From positions 248,001 to 312,000 of the forward strand of contig JAUIHI010000003.1 in the NCBI GenBank assembly GCA_030432295.1: a stretch of DNA of 64,000 nucleotides. The letters run 5' to 3'. The position numbers and the translations under genes were made by a program. The notes beneath the pieces were generated by a model that saw nothing but the letters and a program-made list of their open reading frames with translations, was not told the origin of the DNA and did not search any database. Positions 1 to 8,326 of this stretch are shown here, piece by piece. This DNA is from Anaerolineae bacterium. GTDB taxonomy: Bacteria > Chloroflexota > Anaerolineae > Caldilineales > Caldilineaceae. The first letter of the stretch is position 1. Each line of letters starts with the position of its first letter.

Positions 1-7
1 ACTAGAT

Positions 8-1039
8 ACTCTAATTGCTAAGCTCTGGAGTAAGTGTTGCAGCCAAAAAGAAACTGAGAGTGTGAGCCAGAATCTTGGTAGTCGTTCGATTTAGCAAACC
101 TGAGAACGAACGGGCATGCGGATGTTCGAAATTGAAGACAGTCGTCAAAACGCTGAAAGTGGTCTCAATGCGGTGACGAAGATAGCCCAAAATGCTCTGA
201 ATGCCTTTTGGGCAGCGCTCTTTTTGGTTGTCCCGTTTGAGGGCCAAAAGCAGGTGCTGACCTTCGTCCCACAAGCGGTCAGCCAAGTCTGCAGAAACGT
301 ATCCCTTGTCACCAATGACGCTAAGCCCCTGGCGCTTCTCCAAGAGCGAAACCATCGGCTTGCGGTCTTCATAAGAGCCTGGGGCAAGTAGCCAAGTGTC
401 GATCATCTGGTCCAGGGTAGTCATTACATGACAGCGTGGGCCAAAAAACTTACTTTTTTTGCTGGTGCAAACACCAAACCATTCATCACGCCATTCAAAA
501 GGAATCGATTGGCAGCGACTTGCCCTTGTATAGGTGCAGATCGAAATGGGTGCACTATCCACCAAACGTAAATGGGCTTCCTCTTGGTCGAGAGGGTGAG
601 CTACATGCCAACGATCACGTAAATATTCCCGGATGGCTTCCATCACTTCGGTCAATGCCCGGCGGCGACGATTGAACCGGGAATTGTCAAGCAACTTGGG
701 GAACATATCCAGATGATACTGCCGGATGAAGTGCAATGTTTTGTCTTCATCTCCATCGAAAACCATTTCGGCAAAGAGTGCTATGGTGATCACTTCGCTA
801 TCGCTGAACTCAAGTCTCCCTTGCGGAGCAAATTTCCGTTGCGGCAACAACTCTGGACTGATTGTCTTGTAGCCATCATCCGTATACACGAATGAAACCG
901 TCAAAATGTCAGCCCAGATTGCTCGTGTAATATAATCGGTCAGACCCTTCATTTTTCTCTCCCTTTGTGTGATTGCTGATCAAACACAAGGAGTCTAATT
1001 TGAAGGGTCACTTGCTCAAAATAGCTTAGCAATTAGAGT
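8..1039. mobile_element. IS982-like insertion sequence, complete
   Basis: The element is bounded by perfect 17-bp inverted repeats, ACTCTAATTGCTAAGCT at 8-24 and its reverse complement at 1023-1039, and is flanked by a 5-bp direct repeat TAGAT (3-7 and 1040-1044). It holds one transposase gene on the minus strand. Size (1032 bp), single ORF and terminal repeats fit the IS982 family. Both ends and the transposase are intact, so it may still be mobile. Insertion lies directly at the 5' end of the regulator remnant that starts at 1045. Confidence 0.9.
11..952 (-). CDS. IS982 family transposase (DDE)
   Basis: This 313-aa protein is the transposase of the insertion sequence. The first catalytic Asp is visible in LRLVDSAPISICTYTRA, the second in VIGDKGYVS, and the Glu in RHRIETTFSVL, which gives a complete DDE triad in the family's usual layout. 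The FFGPRCHVMTT segment also fits IS982-type enzymes. The ATG at 952 is preceded by a purine-rich GGGAGAG ribosome binding site. The stop codon lies inside the left inverted repeat, which is common in compact insertion sequences. The frame is full length with no frameshift. Family assignment is from recognised motifs, not a search. Confidence 0.88.
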   Translation of the reverse strand: MKGLTDYITRAIWADILTVSFVYTDDGYKTISPELLPQRKFAPQGRLEFSDSEVITIALFAEMVFDGDEDKTLHFIRQYHLDMFPKLLDNSRFNRRRRALTEVMEAIREYLRDRWHVAHPLDQEEAHLRLVDSAPISICTYTRASRCQSIPFEWRDEWFGVCTSKKSKFFGPRCHVMTTLDQMIDTWLLAPGSYEDRKPMVSLLEKRQGLSVIGDKGYVSADLADRLWDEGQHLLLALKRDNQKERCPKGIQSILGYLRHRIETTFSVLTTVFNFEHPHARSFSGLLNRTTTKILAHTLSFFLAATLTPELSN

Positions 1040-1044
1040 TAGAT

Positions 1045-2736
1045 GTGTTGATAGACGGCGCGCTCGATCTGCCACCCGAACAGCGGACCCTGCGTGCCGC
1101 CATCCAGCGCAGCTATGAACTGCTGGACGGGAAGGAGCAGCGGCTCTTTCGGCGGCTGGGGGTCTTTGTCGGTGGCTTCGATCTGGCGGCGGTGGAAGGA
1201 ATTGGAGATCGGAGATTGGGGGCTGGGGACTGGGGAACAACGACTGACGACGCCCAATCCCCAGTCTCCAATCTCCAGGCCCCAATCTCTACCCTGCGCT
1301 CTCTCATCGGCAAGAGTCTCGTGCGTGTGGAGACCGCACCGGGTGGAGAGCAACGCTTTTTCCTGTTGGAGACGATCCGGGAATTTGCCTTGGAGCAATT
1401 GCGGACCCAGGGCGAAGAGGAAGCAGCGCGGCAGCGGCACTACGAGATATATCTATCCCGATTCCGAACAGCCGATAGCCATCTTCGGGGGCCAGACGCG
1501 CCCGTCTGGTTTGCGCGTCTGCACCCAGAGCAGGGCAATTTGCGCGCCGCTATGCAATGGACCTTCCACGGCGCATTGCATAGTGATGGCGCGTGGCTGG
1601 TTGTGGCCGCCACTTGGTTCTGGGAGCAGTGCAATCAGCAATTTGAGGCAAGCCAGTGGCTTCTGTTGCTGATGCCCCACTTCCATACGCTGGCCCCAGA
1701 CCTGCGCCTGGCGATTTGGATTATCCTGAACGCCTACGGCGATTACACCGCCGAAGGGTCTCGTCTGGTGGAACGCTTTGACGCTGAGGGGAGGGCATTG
1801 CTTGCCACTTCATCGCACCCGCTCTTGCAGTCTGCTGCCTGGGAATTGATCGCCGACAAATCCTCCGAACCTTCCCAAACGGCTATAGCCAGAGAGCGTG
1901 CCATAGCCCTGGCCCGGGCTGCGGATGGCGTACCAGAACTCGGAGTTGAGTTCGGTCTGTTGGGTGACCGGGACTTTCTGCTGGGTTTTGCCCTGTGGCG
2001 GTACGCCTTGATGTTGACCGAATCTGGCGAGATTTCCCAGGTAGCTTCTCTAGCCCAAGAGAGTTTGGCAATCTTTCAGGTGCGGGGGAATCGCTACGAA
2101 CAGGCGGGTGGAATGGGCACTTTAGGCTTGCTGGCGTTGCTAAAAGGCAATCTTGGAGAAGCACAGAAGTGGCTCGACGAGGCATTGGTGTGTGCAACTA
2201 CAAATAATACCCGGTGGATGGCGTCTCACTGGCAACCGCTCCTGGCACTGGTTACTCTTTATCGTGGCGAGGTAGTCACAGCGCATCGGTTGCTTACCGA
2301 TAGTTGGCATTGTTGTATCGAATTGAAACGAATGCACCTCCTGCCGCGAATCGCTATTTTTCTGGCCGAGACAGCTTTATGGGAGGGGGAAATAGATGCG
2401 GCAGAGAGTTGGCTGGCCCAGAGTTTGAGCTATCGGATCGACCTACGCCGACTGGGTAGCGCTCAGGTAAATCTTCTTTTCGTCGCCGCGCGGCTGGCCG
2501 GGGCGCGGGGGAAATTTGAACAGGCAGCGCTGTTCCTGGGGCTGGCCGAGGAGACCCGCCAAAGGACCCACTACGCGCTGGTTGCACCCGTCCGTGCCCA
2601 AGTAGATGTCGCGCTGGCAGAGGTGCAGGCAGTCCTCGGCCCGGCGAATTTTGCCGACGCGTTCGCCGCGGGTCAGAAGATGACACTGGAGGAAGCAGTT
2701 AACGCTCTGGAAGGCGCAGATCACGCCGCGATGTAA
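1045..2736 (+). pseudogene. 5'-truncated STAND/TPR transcriptional regulator (remnant)
   Basis: The 563 aa match the C-terminal half of the intact SARP-STAND regulator at 22171-25428: the end of the NB-ARC ATPase (LRAAIQRSYELLDGKEQRLFRRL), the LIGKSLVR winged-helix part, and then TPR-like repeats to the C-terminus. The DNA-binding head, P-loop and Walker B are missing. The frame begins 5 bp after the IS982 right end, so the insertion separated it from its 5' part, which would lie left of base 1. The only start is a GTG next to the target duplication, without a convincing ribosome binding site. Residues about 52-83 are encoded by a heptamer-repeat palindrome that appears to have been inserted in frame. 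It is probably non-functional. Confidence 0.8.
1198..1293. repeat. Heptamer-built palindromic repeat inside a reading frame
   Basis: The left arm consists of 7-bp units such as GGAGATT, GGGGGCT and GGGGACT. The right arm carries their complements (CCCAATC, CCCAGTC, TCCAATC), so the whole forms an imperfect palindrome. It lies in frame within the regulator remnant and encodes about 32 residues that the paralogous regulator lacks at this point. Similar short tandem heptamer repeats are known from other bacteria, notably filamentous cyanobacteria. Confidence 0.8.
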
Positions 2737-2754
2737 AAAGCGCACATACCTCGC

Positions 2755-3498
2755 TTAATCCGAAGCAACTTCCAGTAGAATGCTGGCCAATTCTGTCGGC
2801 GCTGTAATCATTGCATCGTGACCAGTCAGTAGCTCAAAGTAGCCCCACCCTTCGTTTTTCACCCGTTGCGCATGGGCATCAAACAGGGTGGGTTCATTCT
2901 GGCGGCACAGAATATAGCTGCGTGGCAGTGCAAGAGTCGCTGGATTGGTCAGCCGAACTGGCTCCTCAAAGGTGCGCAGTGGCTGGGGTGTAATTCTGGC
3001 AGACATCCACGCCACATCAGCCTCATCCGTCACGCCAAAGGTAGCTTTAGCAATAGGCACCTTCCAGCCATCTCCCAATTCCTGAGCGATCTTTCGCACA
3101 GGAGCACCGCCATCAGACCGGGTATCCAGCACCGATTGACCGTCCAGCGGGACAAAGGCATCCAGAAAAATGAGGTGCGATAGACGCTGTGCGGCCACTT
3201 CTGCGACGCCTGTGATGACCATACCGCCGTAACTATGGCCCAGCAGAATCACATTGCGCAGGTCTTCATATTCCAACAGAGCGCAAATATCTTCTATATG
3301 CGTTCCCAACCCAATCTGTGGATTGAGCAGATGCGCCCGTTCTCCTAATCCGGTCAGGGTCGGCGTGTACACATTGTGGCCGGCGGCCCGCAGCAGCGGC
3401 GTGAGCTTCTTCCAGCACCAGCCACCGTGCCAGGCTCCATGCACAAGGACGAAAACTGCGCGTTTGATCTGATTCATTTCTGCTTCTTTGCCTTTCAT
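2755..3498 (-). CDS. Alpha/beta hydrolase (EstC/salicylate-esterase-like)
   Basis: This 247-aa protein belongs to the alpha/beta hydrolase fold. It shows the oxyanion-hole motif LVHGAWHGGWCW near the N-terminus, the nucleophile elbow LLGHSYGGMVITG (Ser), FLDAFVP after it, and the catalytic His near the C-terminus in TGHDAMIT. The family acts on small esters or related carbonyl compounds; the substrate cannot be read from sequence. The ATG at 3498 overlaps the stop of the upstream methyltransferase as TGATG, so translation is probably coupled. An alternative start at 3477 (MNQIKRA) is closer to the fold boundary and cannot be excluded. It is the last gene of the methyltransferase transcript. 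Confidence 0.85.
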   Translation of the reverse strand: MKGKEAEMNQIKRAVFVLVHGAWHGGWCWKKLTPLLRAAGHNVYTPTLTGLGERAHLLNPQIGLGTHIEDICALLEYEDLRNVILLGHSYGGMVITGVAEVAAQRLSHLIFLDAFVPLDGQSVLDTRSDGGAPVRKIAQELGDGWKVPIAKATFGVTDEADVAWMSARITPQPLRTFEEPVRLTNPATLALPRSYILCRQNEPTLFDAHAQRVKNEGWGYFELLTGHDAMITAPTELASILLEVASD

Positions 3499-4331
3499 CA
3501 CTCGCTGCACCAGCCGATCCCCTCACAAAAACTCATGGCGAAGAAGGCATCGGGGGATTCGCCCCAGGCCCGATGGGCAGCGATCATCGCCTCCAACTCG
3601 GCCTGATTTGATTCTGCGTCTGCGGCAGAGCGGCTTCTGCGTAACTCTGCGTGCAGCCGATCCACCAATGATTCTGCCAGGCCCCGCACCTCATCGGCGC
3701 TGCCGTAACAGTCGTAGGAGGCTGAGCCTTCTGTGCGCGCAAAGCCTGCTGCGCGCAACATAGCGCGCAGGTTCTTGCCGATGCGCACATGCACGCCCTG
3801 GGCATTTTTGCGCTTTTCTCCCCACTCGCCAAACTTGTCCAGCAGCGGGTGGGCGGGAGCCATGAGATAGCCATCCCGATCTGCCGTGCGTACGCCCAGC
3901 ACACCGTCGGCTTTGAGAACACGCCGCATCTCGCGCAGGGCGGCGATGGGGTCGCTGAGATGATCGAGGAGCGCGTTGGAGAAGGCCGCATCAAAAGTAC
4001 CATCGGCAAAGGGCAGTGCGTAGACATTGCCGGTCTGAAACTGCACGTTGCCCGCGCCCTGTGCGGCGGCCAGTTGCCTGGCCCGTTCGATCTCGCCCGG
4101 ATCGACGTCAATGCCAGTGACGGCTCCCGGCGCAATGATTTTCGCCAAGCCAATCGTGATGGAGCCGGGGCCACAGCCACAATCGAGCAGCGTCATCCCC
4201 GGTTGCAGATGGGACAACAGAAACCCCGCCTGTTTCTCGGCGCTGCGTCGTACCATTCGCCGCTGAAAGAGTGTGTCACGCGGCCCATACACTTCCTGTC
4301 CTGCTTTGTTCGGTTTAGATTCTTGTGACAT
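3498..4331 (-). CDS. Class I SAM-dependent methyltransferase
   Basis: This 277-aa protein is of the UbiE/Methyltransf_11 type. Motif I is LLDCGCGPGSITIGLA at about residues 49-64, the acidic adenosine-ribose-binding loop is TGIDVDPGEIERA, and the post-motif region reads FAAFSNALLDHL-like with REMRRVLKADG downstream. The acceptor molecule is unknown. The start at 4331 is preceded by GAGGAC at a good distance. It is translationally coupled to the downstream alpha/beta hydrolase by TGATG. A 147-bp nested palindromic element separates it from the Gfo/Idh/MocA gene pair upstream, so whether all belong to one transcript is uncertain. Confidence 0.88.
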   Translation of the reverse strand: MSQESKPNKAGQEVYGPRDTLFQRRMVRRSAEKQAGFLLSHLQPGMTLLDCGCGPGSITIGLAKIIAPGAVTGIDVDPGEIERARQLAAAQGAGNVQFQTGNVYALPFADGTFDAAFSNALLDHLSDPIAALREMRRVLKADGVLGVRTADRDGYLMAPAHPLLDKFGEWGEKRKNAQGVHVRIGKNLRAMLRAAGFARTEGSASYDCYGSADEVRGLAESLVDRLHAELRRSRSAADAESNQAELEAMIAAHRAWGESPDAFFAMSFCEGIGWCSE

Positions 4332-4368
4332 CGCTGAGTCCTCATGGTTTTAAAGATTAAGTCCAGTG

Positions 4369-4515
4369 AGCGCTGGTTGAGTAGCCGTCAGAATCCTTCG
4401 GATTCTGCGTCTTCGAGCCGTATCGAAACCAAGCGAACGGGTGGGACGAATAGATTCGCAGACCCGCTTGGTTTCGATACGGCGGGAAACAGCACCCGCC
4501 TACTCAACCAGCGCT
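4369..4515. repeat. Nested-palindrome MITE-like element
   Basis: A 147-bp element has perfect outer inverted repeats AGCGCTGGTTGAGTAG (4369-4384 and 4500-4515) and perfect inner 18-bp inverted repeats CCGTATCGAAACCAAGCG (4418-4435 and 4465-4482). A further small hairpin GAATCCTTCGGATTC lies at 4391-4405. No coding capacity is seen. It fills most of the 205-bp gap between the methyltransferase gene and the dehydrogenase pair. The architecture suggests a non-autonomous mobile or REP-type element. No clear target duplication was found. Confidence 0.8.
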
Positions 4516-4536
4516 AGTCCTACCCTGCCTTCCGGC

Positions 4537-5628
4537 TCATCCGTCGATAGTCACCCGCCGCCCGGTCTCGTGTGACTCCAGCGCGGCGTTGAGTACCTTC
4601 TGCACTTTCAGGCCCACGTCAAAGCCCGGTTCTGGCTGGTAGTCGCGCAGGATGGCGTCCACAAAGAGCCGGGGACCGACCAGATGTTTTTGGAAGACGC
4701 CGAAAATGTCGCTGGGATCAACGCCCTGTAAAATCTCATCGGGGATGGGGAGGGGTTGGAACGCTGTCTCCCCGGCGCGCACACCCCGTATCTCAACTTT
4801 GCCCCATCTGTTGGGCGTCCCCCACCACCAATCGACTTCTACTCTTCCTGCTTCGCCGTTCACTTCGGCGTGATAGTCCCGCGCCCGTTCCCCCATATGC
4901 ACACGCTGGTTGAGTTGGATCGTGCCGTGAGCGCCGTCGGCAAAGTCAAGGATGATCTGTGCAGATTCGTTGGCGCCGACAAGCGGTTGGCCTTCAGGAT
5001 TCAGACGCTGGGAAAAGGTGGCGAGATGCGCGCTGACGCTGCGGATCTCTCCGCCCAGCCATAGGGCCAGCGCAATCGTGTGCGAACCCAAATCACCCAG
5101 CACACCCAGCGAACGGGCTGCATCCCAATGCCAGTCGTAGGCGTTGTTGAAGGCGCGGTCGCCAAAGTGATGAAAATGATAGTGGGTGGGCCGACCAATA
5201 AAGCCTTCCTGCACAAGCTGGTGCAGATAGCGGCTGTGGGGCATCCAGCGCACGGTGAATTCAATCAGATGTTTGACGCCCGCTCGCACCGCCATCTCGT
5301 ACATCTCCTGGGCTTCGGCTACGGTCAGTCCCAGGGGTTTTTCGGCCAGGACGTGCAGACCCGCTTTCAGCGCGGCCATCACCATCGGGTAGTGCAGGTC
5401 ATCCGGGCTGGCGACGATGACACCATCCAGCCGCCCGTTTTTGATCATTTCGTTGTAGTCGGTGTAGACCTGGGCGGTTGGGTACTTGGCCGCCAACTCC
5501 TCGGCACGGCTGCGGGTGCGCCCACAGATGGCGGCAATCTCCGCGTCCTCACAGGTAGCCAGGGTGGAAGTCAAAAAGCCTGAATACCAGCTTGTCCCGA
5601 TCACACCAATCCGAATTCGTTCTGTCAT
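4537..5628 (-). CDS. Gfo/Idh/MocA family oxidoreductase (copy A)
   Basis: This 363-aa NAD(P)-dependent dehydrogenase has an N-terminal Rossmann fold (RIGVIGTSWYSGF), the VIVASPDDLHYP strand-loop and the family signature AEKPLGLTVAEA at about residue 95. The C-terminal half is the alpha/beta dimer and substrate domain, containing GDLGSHTIALALWLGG with its conserved His. Such enzymes oxidise or reduce sugars, cyclitols and their derivatives; the substrate is unknown. It starts 3 bp after the stop of the neighbouring copy B, is preceded by AGGAG, and shares a nearly identical first 100 residues with it, which indicates a tandem duplication. Confidence 0.9.
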   Translation of the reverse strand: MTERIRIGVIGTSWYSGFLTSTLATCEDAEIAAICGRTRSRAEELAAKYPTAQVYTDYNEMIKNGRLDGVIVASPDDLHYPMVMAALKAGLHVLAEKPLGLTVAEAQEMYEMAVRAGVKHLIEFTVRWMPHSRYLHQLVQEGFIGRPTHYHFHHFGDRAFNNAYDWHWDAARSLGVLGDLGSHTIALALWLGGEIRSVSAHLATFSQRLNPEGQPLVGANESAQIILDFADGAHGTIQLNQRVHMGERARDYHAEVNGEAGRVEVDWWWGTPNRWGKVEIRGVRAGETAFQPLPIPDEILQGVDPSDIFGVFQKHLVGPRLFVDAILRDYQPEPGFDVGLKVQKVLNAALESHETGRRVTIDG

Positions 5629-5631
5629 TGC

Positions 5632-6750
5632 TCAATTCTCCTGTGTTGACTTGTCTAATCTGTCAATATAGACACGCCGCCCAGTCTGGTGGGACTCCAT
5701 CGCAGCATCGAGCACCTGCTGCACTTTGACCCCTTGGGCAAAACTGGGTTCCGGCATATAATCGTGCTGAATCGCATCAACAAAGAGCCGCGGGCCGACC
5801 AGATGATCGTTCATCACGGCTGCAACCATACTTGCATCAGATTTAGCGCCCCGAAGATAATCGGCAGGAATCTCCAATTTCTGAAAATCCTTCTCATCGT
5901 GGCGGCAGCCTTGGAGCACAACACCTGCTTCGGCCCCGCCAAAGAGATGCCATTTGCTCTCCAGCGAGCCATCCGCGCCATGCAGCGTGACATGCTGCTC
6001 GCGCACTCGTGCGGCGGTATGCGCAACTGTGCTGGCGTGAATCATGCCTTGGGCACCGTCTACAAACTCGACAGCCAGCAACGCTGATTCACTGGCAGAA
6101 GAGACGGATACGCCTTCTGGATCGGTGCGTTTTGAGAATGAGGCCATGTGGGCGCTCACGTTGGTGATGTCACCGTTCAGCCACAGCGCCAGATCGACCG
6201 CGTGCGAACCGAGATTGCCCAATATGCCATTACATCGCCGCTCATCAAAGTGCCATGAATACTCTTGGGTGCGGCCATGGTTGCCAAGAAAACGGTAGTG
6301 ATAGTGATACCCCTGGCCTACGTAGCCGTCTGCAATCAGCTTGTGCAGATACTGATAATGGGGCATCCAACGCCAAGTGAACTCGATCATGTGTTTCACA
6401 CCCTTATCTTCGGCTGTTACGAGCATATGCCGAGCCTGCTCTACTGTGGAAGCCATGGGTTTCTCGCAGAGCACATGCAGCCCAGCCTTCAGCGCCGCCA
6501 TCGTCATCGGATAATGGAGATCATCAGGGCTGGCAATGACGACACCGTCCAATCGTCCCTTTTTGATCATCTCATTGTAATCTGTAAAGACCTGGGCGCT
6601 CTGATATTCGCTGGCCAGTTCATCTGCACGCGAGCGCGTCCGTCCACAAATCGCTGTAATTTCCGCGTCTGCACACCCGGCAAGTGTAGGAAGCAAAAGC
6701 CTCGCATACCCGCTTGTCCCGATCACACCAATCCGAATTCGATCTGTCAT
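5632..6750 (-). CDS. Gfo/Idh/MocA family oxidoreductase (copy B)
   Basis: This 372-aa paralogue of the downstream gene has the Rossmann start RIGVIGTSGYARLL, VVIASPDDLHYP, the CEKPMASTVEQA signature and GNLGSHAVDLALWLNG in the C-terminal domain. The ATG at 6750 is chosen because AAGGAG sits 8 nt upstream; a GTG at 6759 would lie within that site. Adjacent copies with a strongly conserved N-terminus and a more divergent substrate domain suggest duplication followed by change of substrate. It is likely the first gene of this transcript, because about 480 bp without an intact gene lies upstream. Confidence 0.9.
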   Translation of the reverse strand: MTDRIRIGVIGTSGYARLLLPTLAGCADAEITAICGRTRSRADELASEYQSAQVFTDYNEMIKKGRLDGVVIASPDDLHYPMTMAALKAGLHVLCEKPMASTVEQARHMLVTAEDKGVKHMIEFTWRWMPHYQYLHKLIADGYVGQGYHYHYRFLGNHGRTQEYSWHFDERRCNGILGNLGSHAVDLALWLNGDITNVSAHMASFSKRTDPEGVSVSSASESALLAVEFVDGAQGMIHASTVAHTAARVREQHVTLHGADGSLESKWHLFGGAEAGVVLQGCRHDEKDFQKLEIPADYLRGAKSDASMVAAVMNDHLVGPRLFVDAIQHDYMPEPSFAQGVKVQQVLDAAMESHQTGRRVYIDRLDKSTQEN

Positions 6751-6920
6751 CTCACACACTCCTTTTGGTTGCTTCTCAACAAATACTGTATTAGTAGTTC
6801 AAAAAAAGTTTTTAGACTTCAATTTGCTAAAATTTTGCCAATTCAAACCTGACCACTTAGAAATCTATTTTCAAAAACTTTCTTGGTTTTACTTAGTCAG
6901 GAAGATGCTGGAAAAGGAAA

Positions 6921-6983
6921 GGGACGCTGATTTACGCGGATAGACGCTGTTTCAGAGGCAAAAATCTGCGTTTATCTGCGTCC
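6921..6983. repeat. GGACGC-GAT family imperfect palindrome
   Basis: The left arm (6921-6941) and right arm (6964-6983, ATCTGCGTTTATCTGCGTCC) are reverse complements with a few mismatches. Related sequences occur between genes at 13104-13171, 19939-20014 and 46673-46723. It looks like a dispersed intergenic repeat. Confidence 0.6.
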
Positions 6984-7044
6984 TGGTTATTCCACCCTCA
7001 TCTTGACCAATACACTTCTCAACAAATACGCGATTACATCAACC

Positions 7045-7102
7045 CTTCCACCTCTGCCGGTGCGTAGTGCGTGTACAGTTGACGCACCGGCAGACGTGGA
7101 AG
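7045..7102. repeat. Long hairpin, 21-nt arms
   Basis: Arms 7045-7065 and 7082-7102 are inverted repeats with a single mismatch around a 16-nt spacer (core CTGCCGGTGCGT). There is no T-run, so an intrinsic terminator is unlikely. It lies in the 480-bp stretch between two dehydrogenase genes, most of which shows no other signal. Confidence 0.6.
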
Positions 7103-7132
7103 CGTTGGCCTATACGCGATATCGGCCGCTCA

Positions 7133-7230
7133 TCCCACAAAGTGGGGCAGCACATACTCGGCCAACAGACGCAGCCCTTCGATGTCGCCGGAGACCGTCC
7201 AGTGCAGCATCAACTCGTCCGGGTTGATAG
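7133..7230 (-). pseudogene. Possible 3' remnant of an unidentified gene
   Basis: On the minus strand, just downstream of the third dehydrogenase and in another frame, about 32 codons read INPDELMLHWTVSGD, then EGLRLLAEYVLPHF, then a stop. The ending resembles the C-terminus of LLM-class flavin-dependent oxidoreductases (FAREVMPHF-like). No start or upstream part remains. It could be chance; confidence is low. Confidence 0.2.
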
Positions 7231-8325
7231 CTATTCTGCCCCTGCCGACACGATGCGTCCCTCGGCTGCCGAACGGTAGACGGCTGCGGTGAGTGTGACG
7301 GCCCGCGCCGCTTCGTGGGCCGGGCAGATGTTGGGCGCGCCATCCAGCACAATGGGGACAAAGGCCGTCGCCGGATGGACGCTCTCGAAAGTAGGCTCCA
7401 CTTGAGTGCGCACGCCCTCCTGTTCCAGCCAAATCGTCTCTGCCTCGGTGGACATAATTTTTGTCCAGTCGGTGGTGATCTGCCCCCGATCGCCGTAGAA
7501 GGTCATCCGCCCCCGGCTATAGAAGGGCCGCAGCGTTTCGCCTCCAGAGACAGCGTCGTTGAAGGCCAGCGAAAGCAGCACGCCGTTGTCCAGATGGGCC
7601 ACAGCGCTGAGGACCGACGGGCTGCCTGTGCTGTGGCCCATCTGGACAACTTGGGTGGGGGTTCCGTCCGCCAGCCAGAGCGCGATGTCCTGGATGTGGG
7701 AACCCACGTCGCCAAACATACCGCCGCCGACCACATCGGGTTGGGTGCGCCAGTTGTCCCGCCCAAAGACATCGCTGAAATAGGCCGTGGAGGCGAAGAC
7801 ATTCTGGGTCTCTTCGGGCAGGGCCATGGCTCGCCAGATGAAGCGCAGGTCCATACAGGCGCTGATGTTGACCTGGCGCAGCGTCCCAATTGCCCTATCA
7901 CTCAACAGACGCTTAACCGTGCGCCAACTTCCCATCCCCCGCGCATTGTAGCCCACCATCAGCGTCCGCTCTGCTTTGGCCGCGGCCTCTTCCATACGCC
8001 GCGCGTCGGCAGGAGCCAGGGCAATGGGCTTCTCCACAAAGACGTGCAGCCTCCGTTCCAGCGCGGCCAGGGTTGGCTCGGCGTGGGTGTTGGGCGGCGT
8101 GCTAACCACCACCGCGTCCAATTCAGTTTTCTCCAGCATCTCCCGCCAGTCGGTATAGGCGACGGGAATCTGCAACTCTGCCTGGGCCTGGGCCAGCCGC
8201 TCCGGGTTGCGCCGGGCAATGGCGACGATCTCCGCCCGACCCGTTTCGCGCAGTTTGGGAACCAGTGTGTCGCCCGCATACCAGCCAATGCCGATGACAC
8301 CGATACGTAGTTTTTGGTCTGTCAT
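7231..8325 (-). CDS. Gfo/Idh/MocA family oxidoreductase (third, divergent)
   Basis: This 364-aa protein has a Rossmann N-terminus RIGVIGIGWYAG, VVVSTPPNTHAEP, the signature VEKPIALAPADARRM and a C-terminal domain containing GGGMFGDVGSHIQDIALWLADG. It is clearly the same family as the two dehydrogenases at 4537-6750 but is much more distant from them than they are from each other. The ATG at 8325 is chosen because GGAGG lies 5 nt upstream; an ATG at 8337 precedes that site. Only one base separates it from the stop of the upstream alpha/beta hydrolase, so both are co-transcribed and probably translationally coupled. The substrate is unknown. Confidence 0.9.
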   Translation of the reverse strand: MTDQKLRIGVIGIGWYAGDTLVPKLRETGRAEIVAIARRNPERLAQAQAELQIPVAYTDWREMLEKTELDAVVVSTPPNTHAEPTLAALERRLHVFVEKPIALAPADARRMEEAAAKAERTLMVGYNARGMGSWRTVKRLLSDRAIGTLRQVNISACMDLRFIWRAMALPEETQNVFASTAYFSDVFGRDNWRTQPDVVGGGMFGDVGSHIQDIALWLADGTPTQVVQMGHSTGSPSVLSAVAHLDNGVLLSLAFNDAVSGGETLRPFYSRGRMTFYGDRGQITTDWTKIMSTEAETIWLEQEGVRTQVEPTFESVHPATAFVPIVLDGAPNICPAHEAARAVTLTAAVYRSAAEGRIVSAGAE

Positions 8326-8326
8326 C

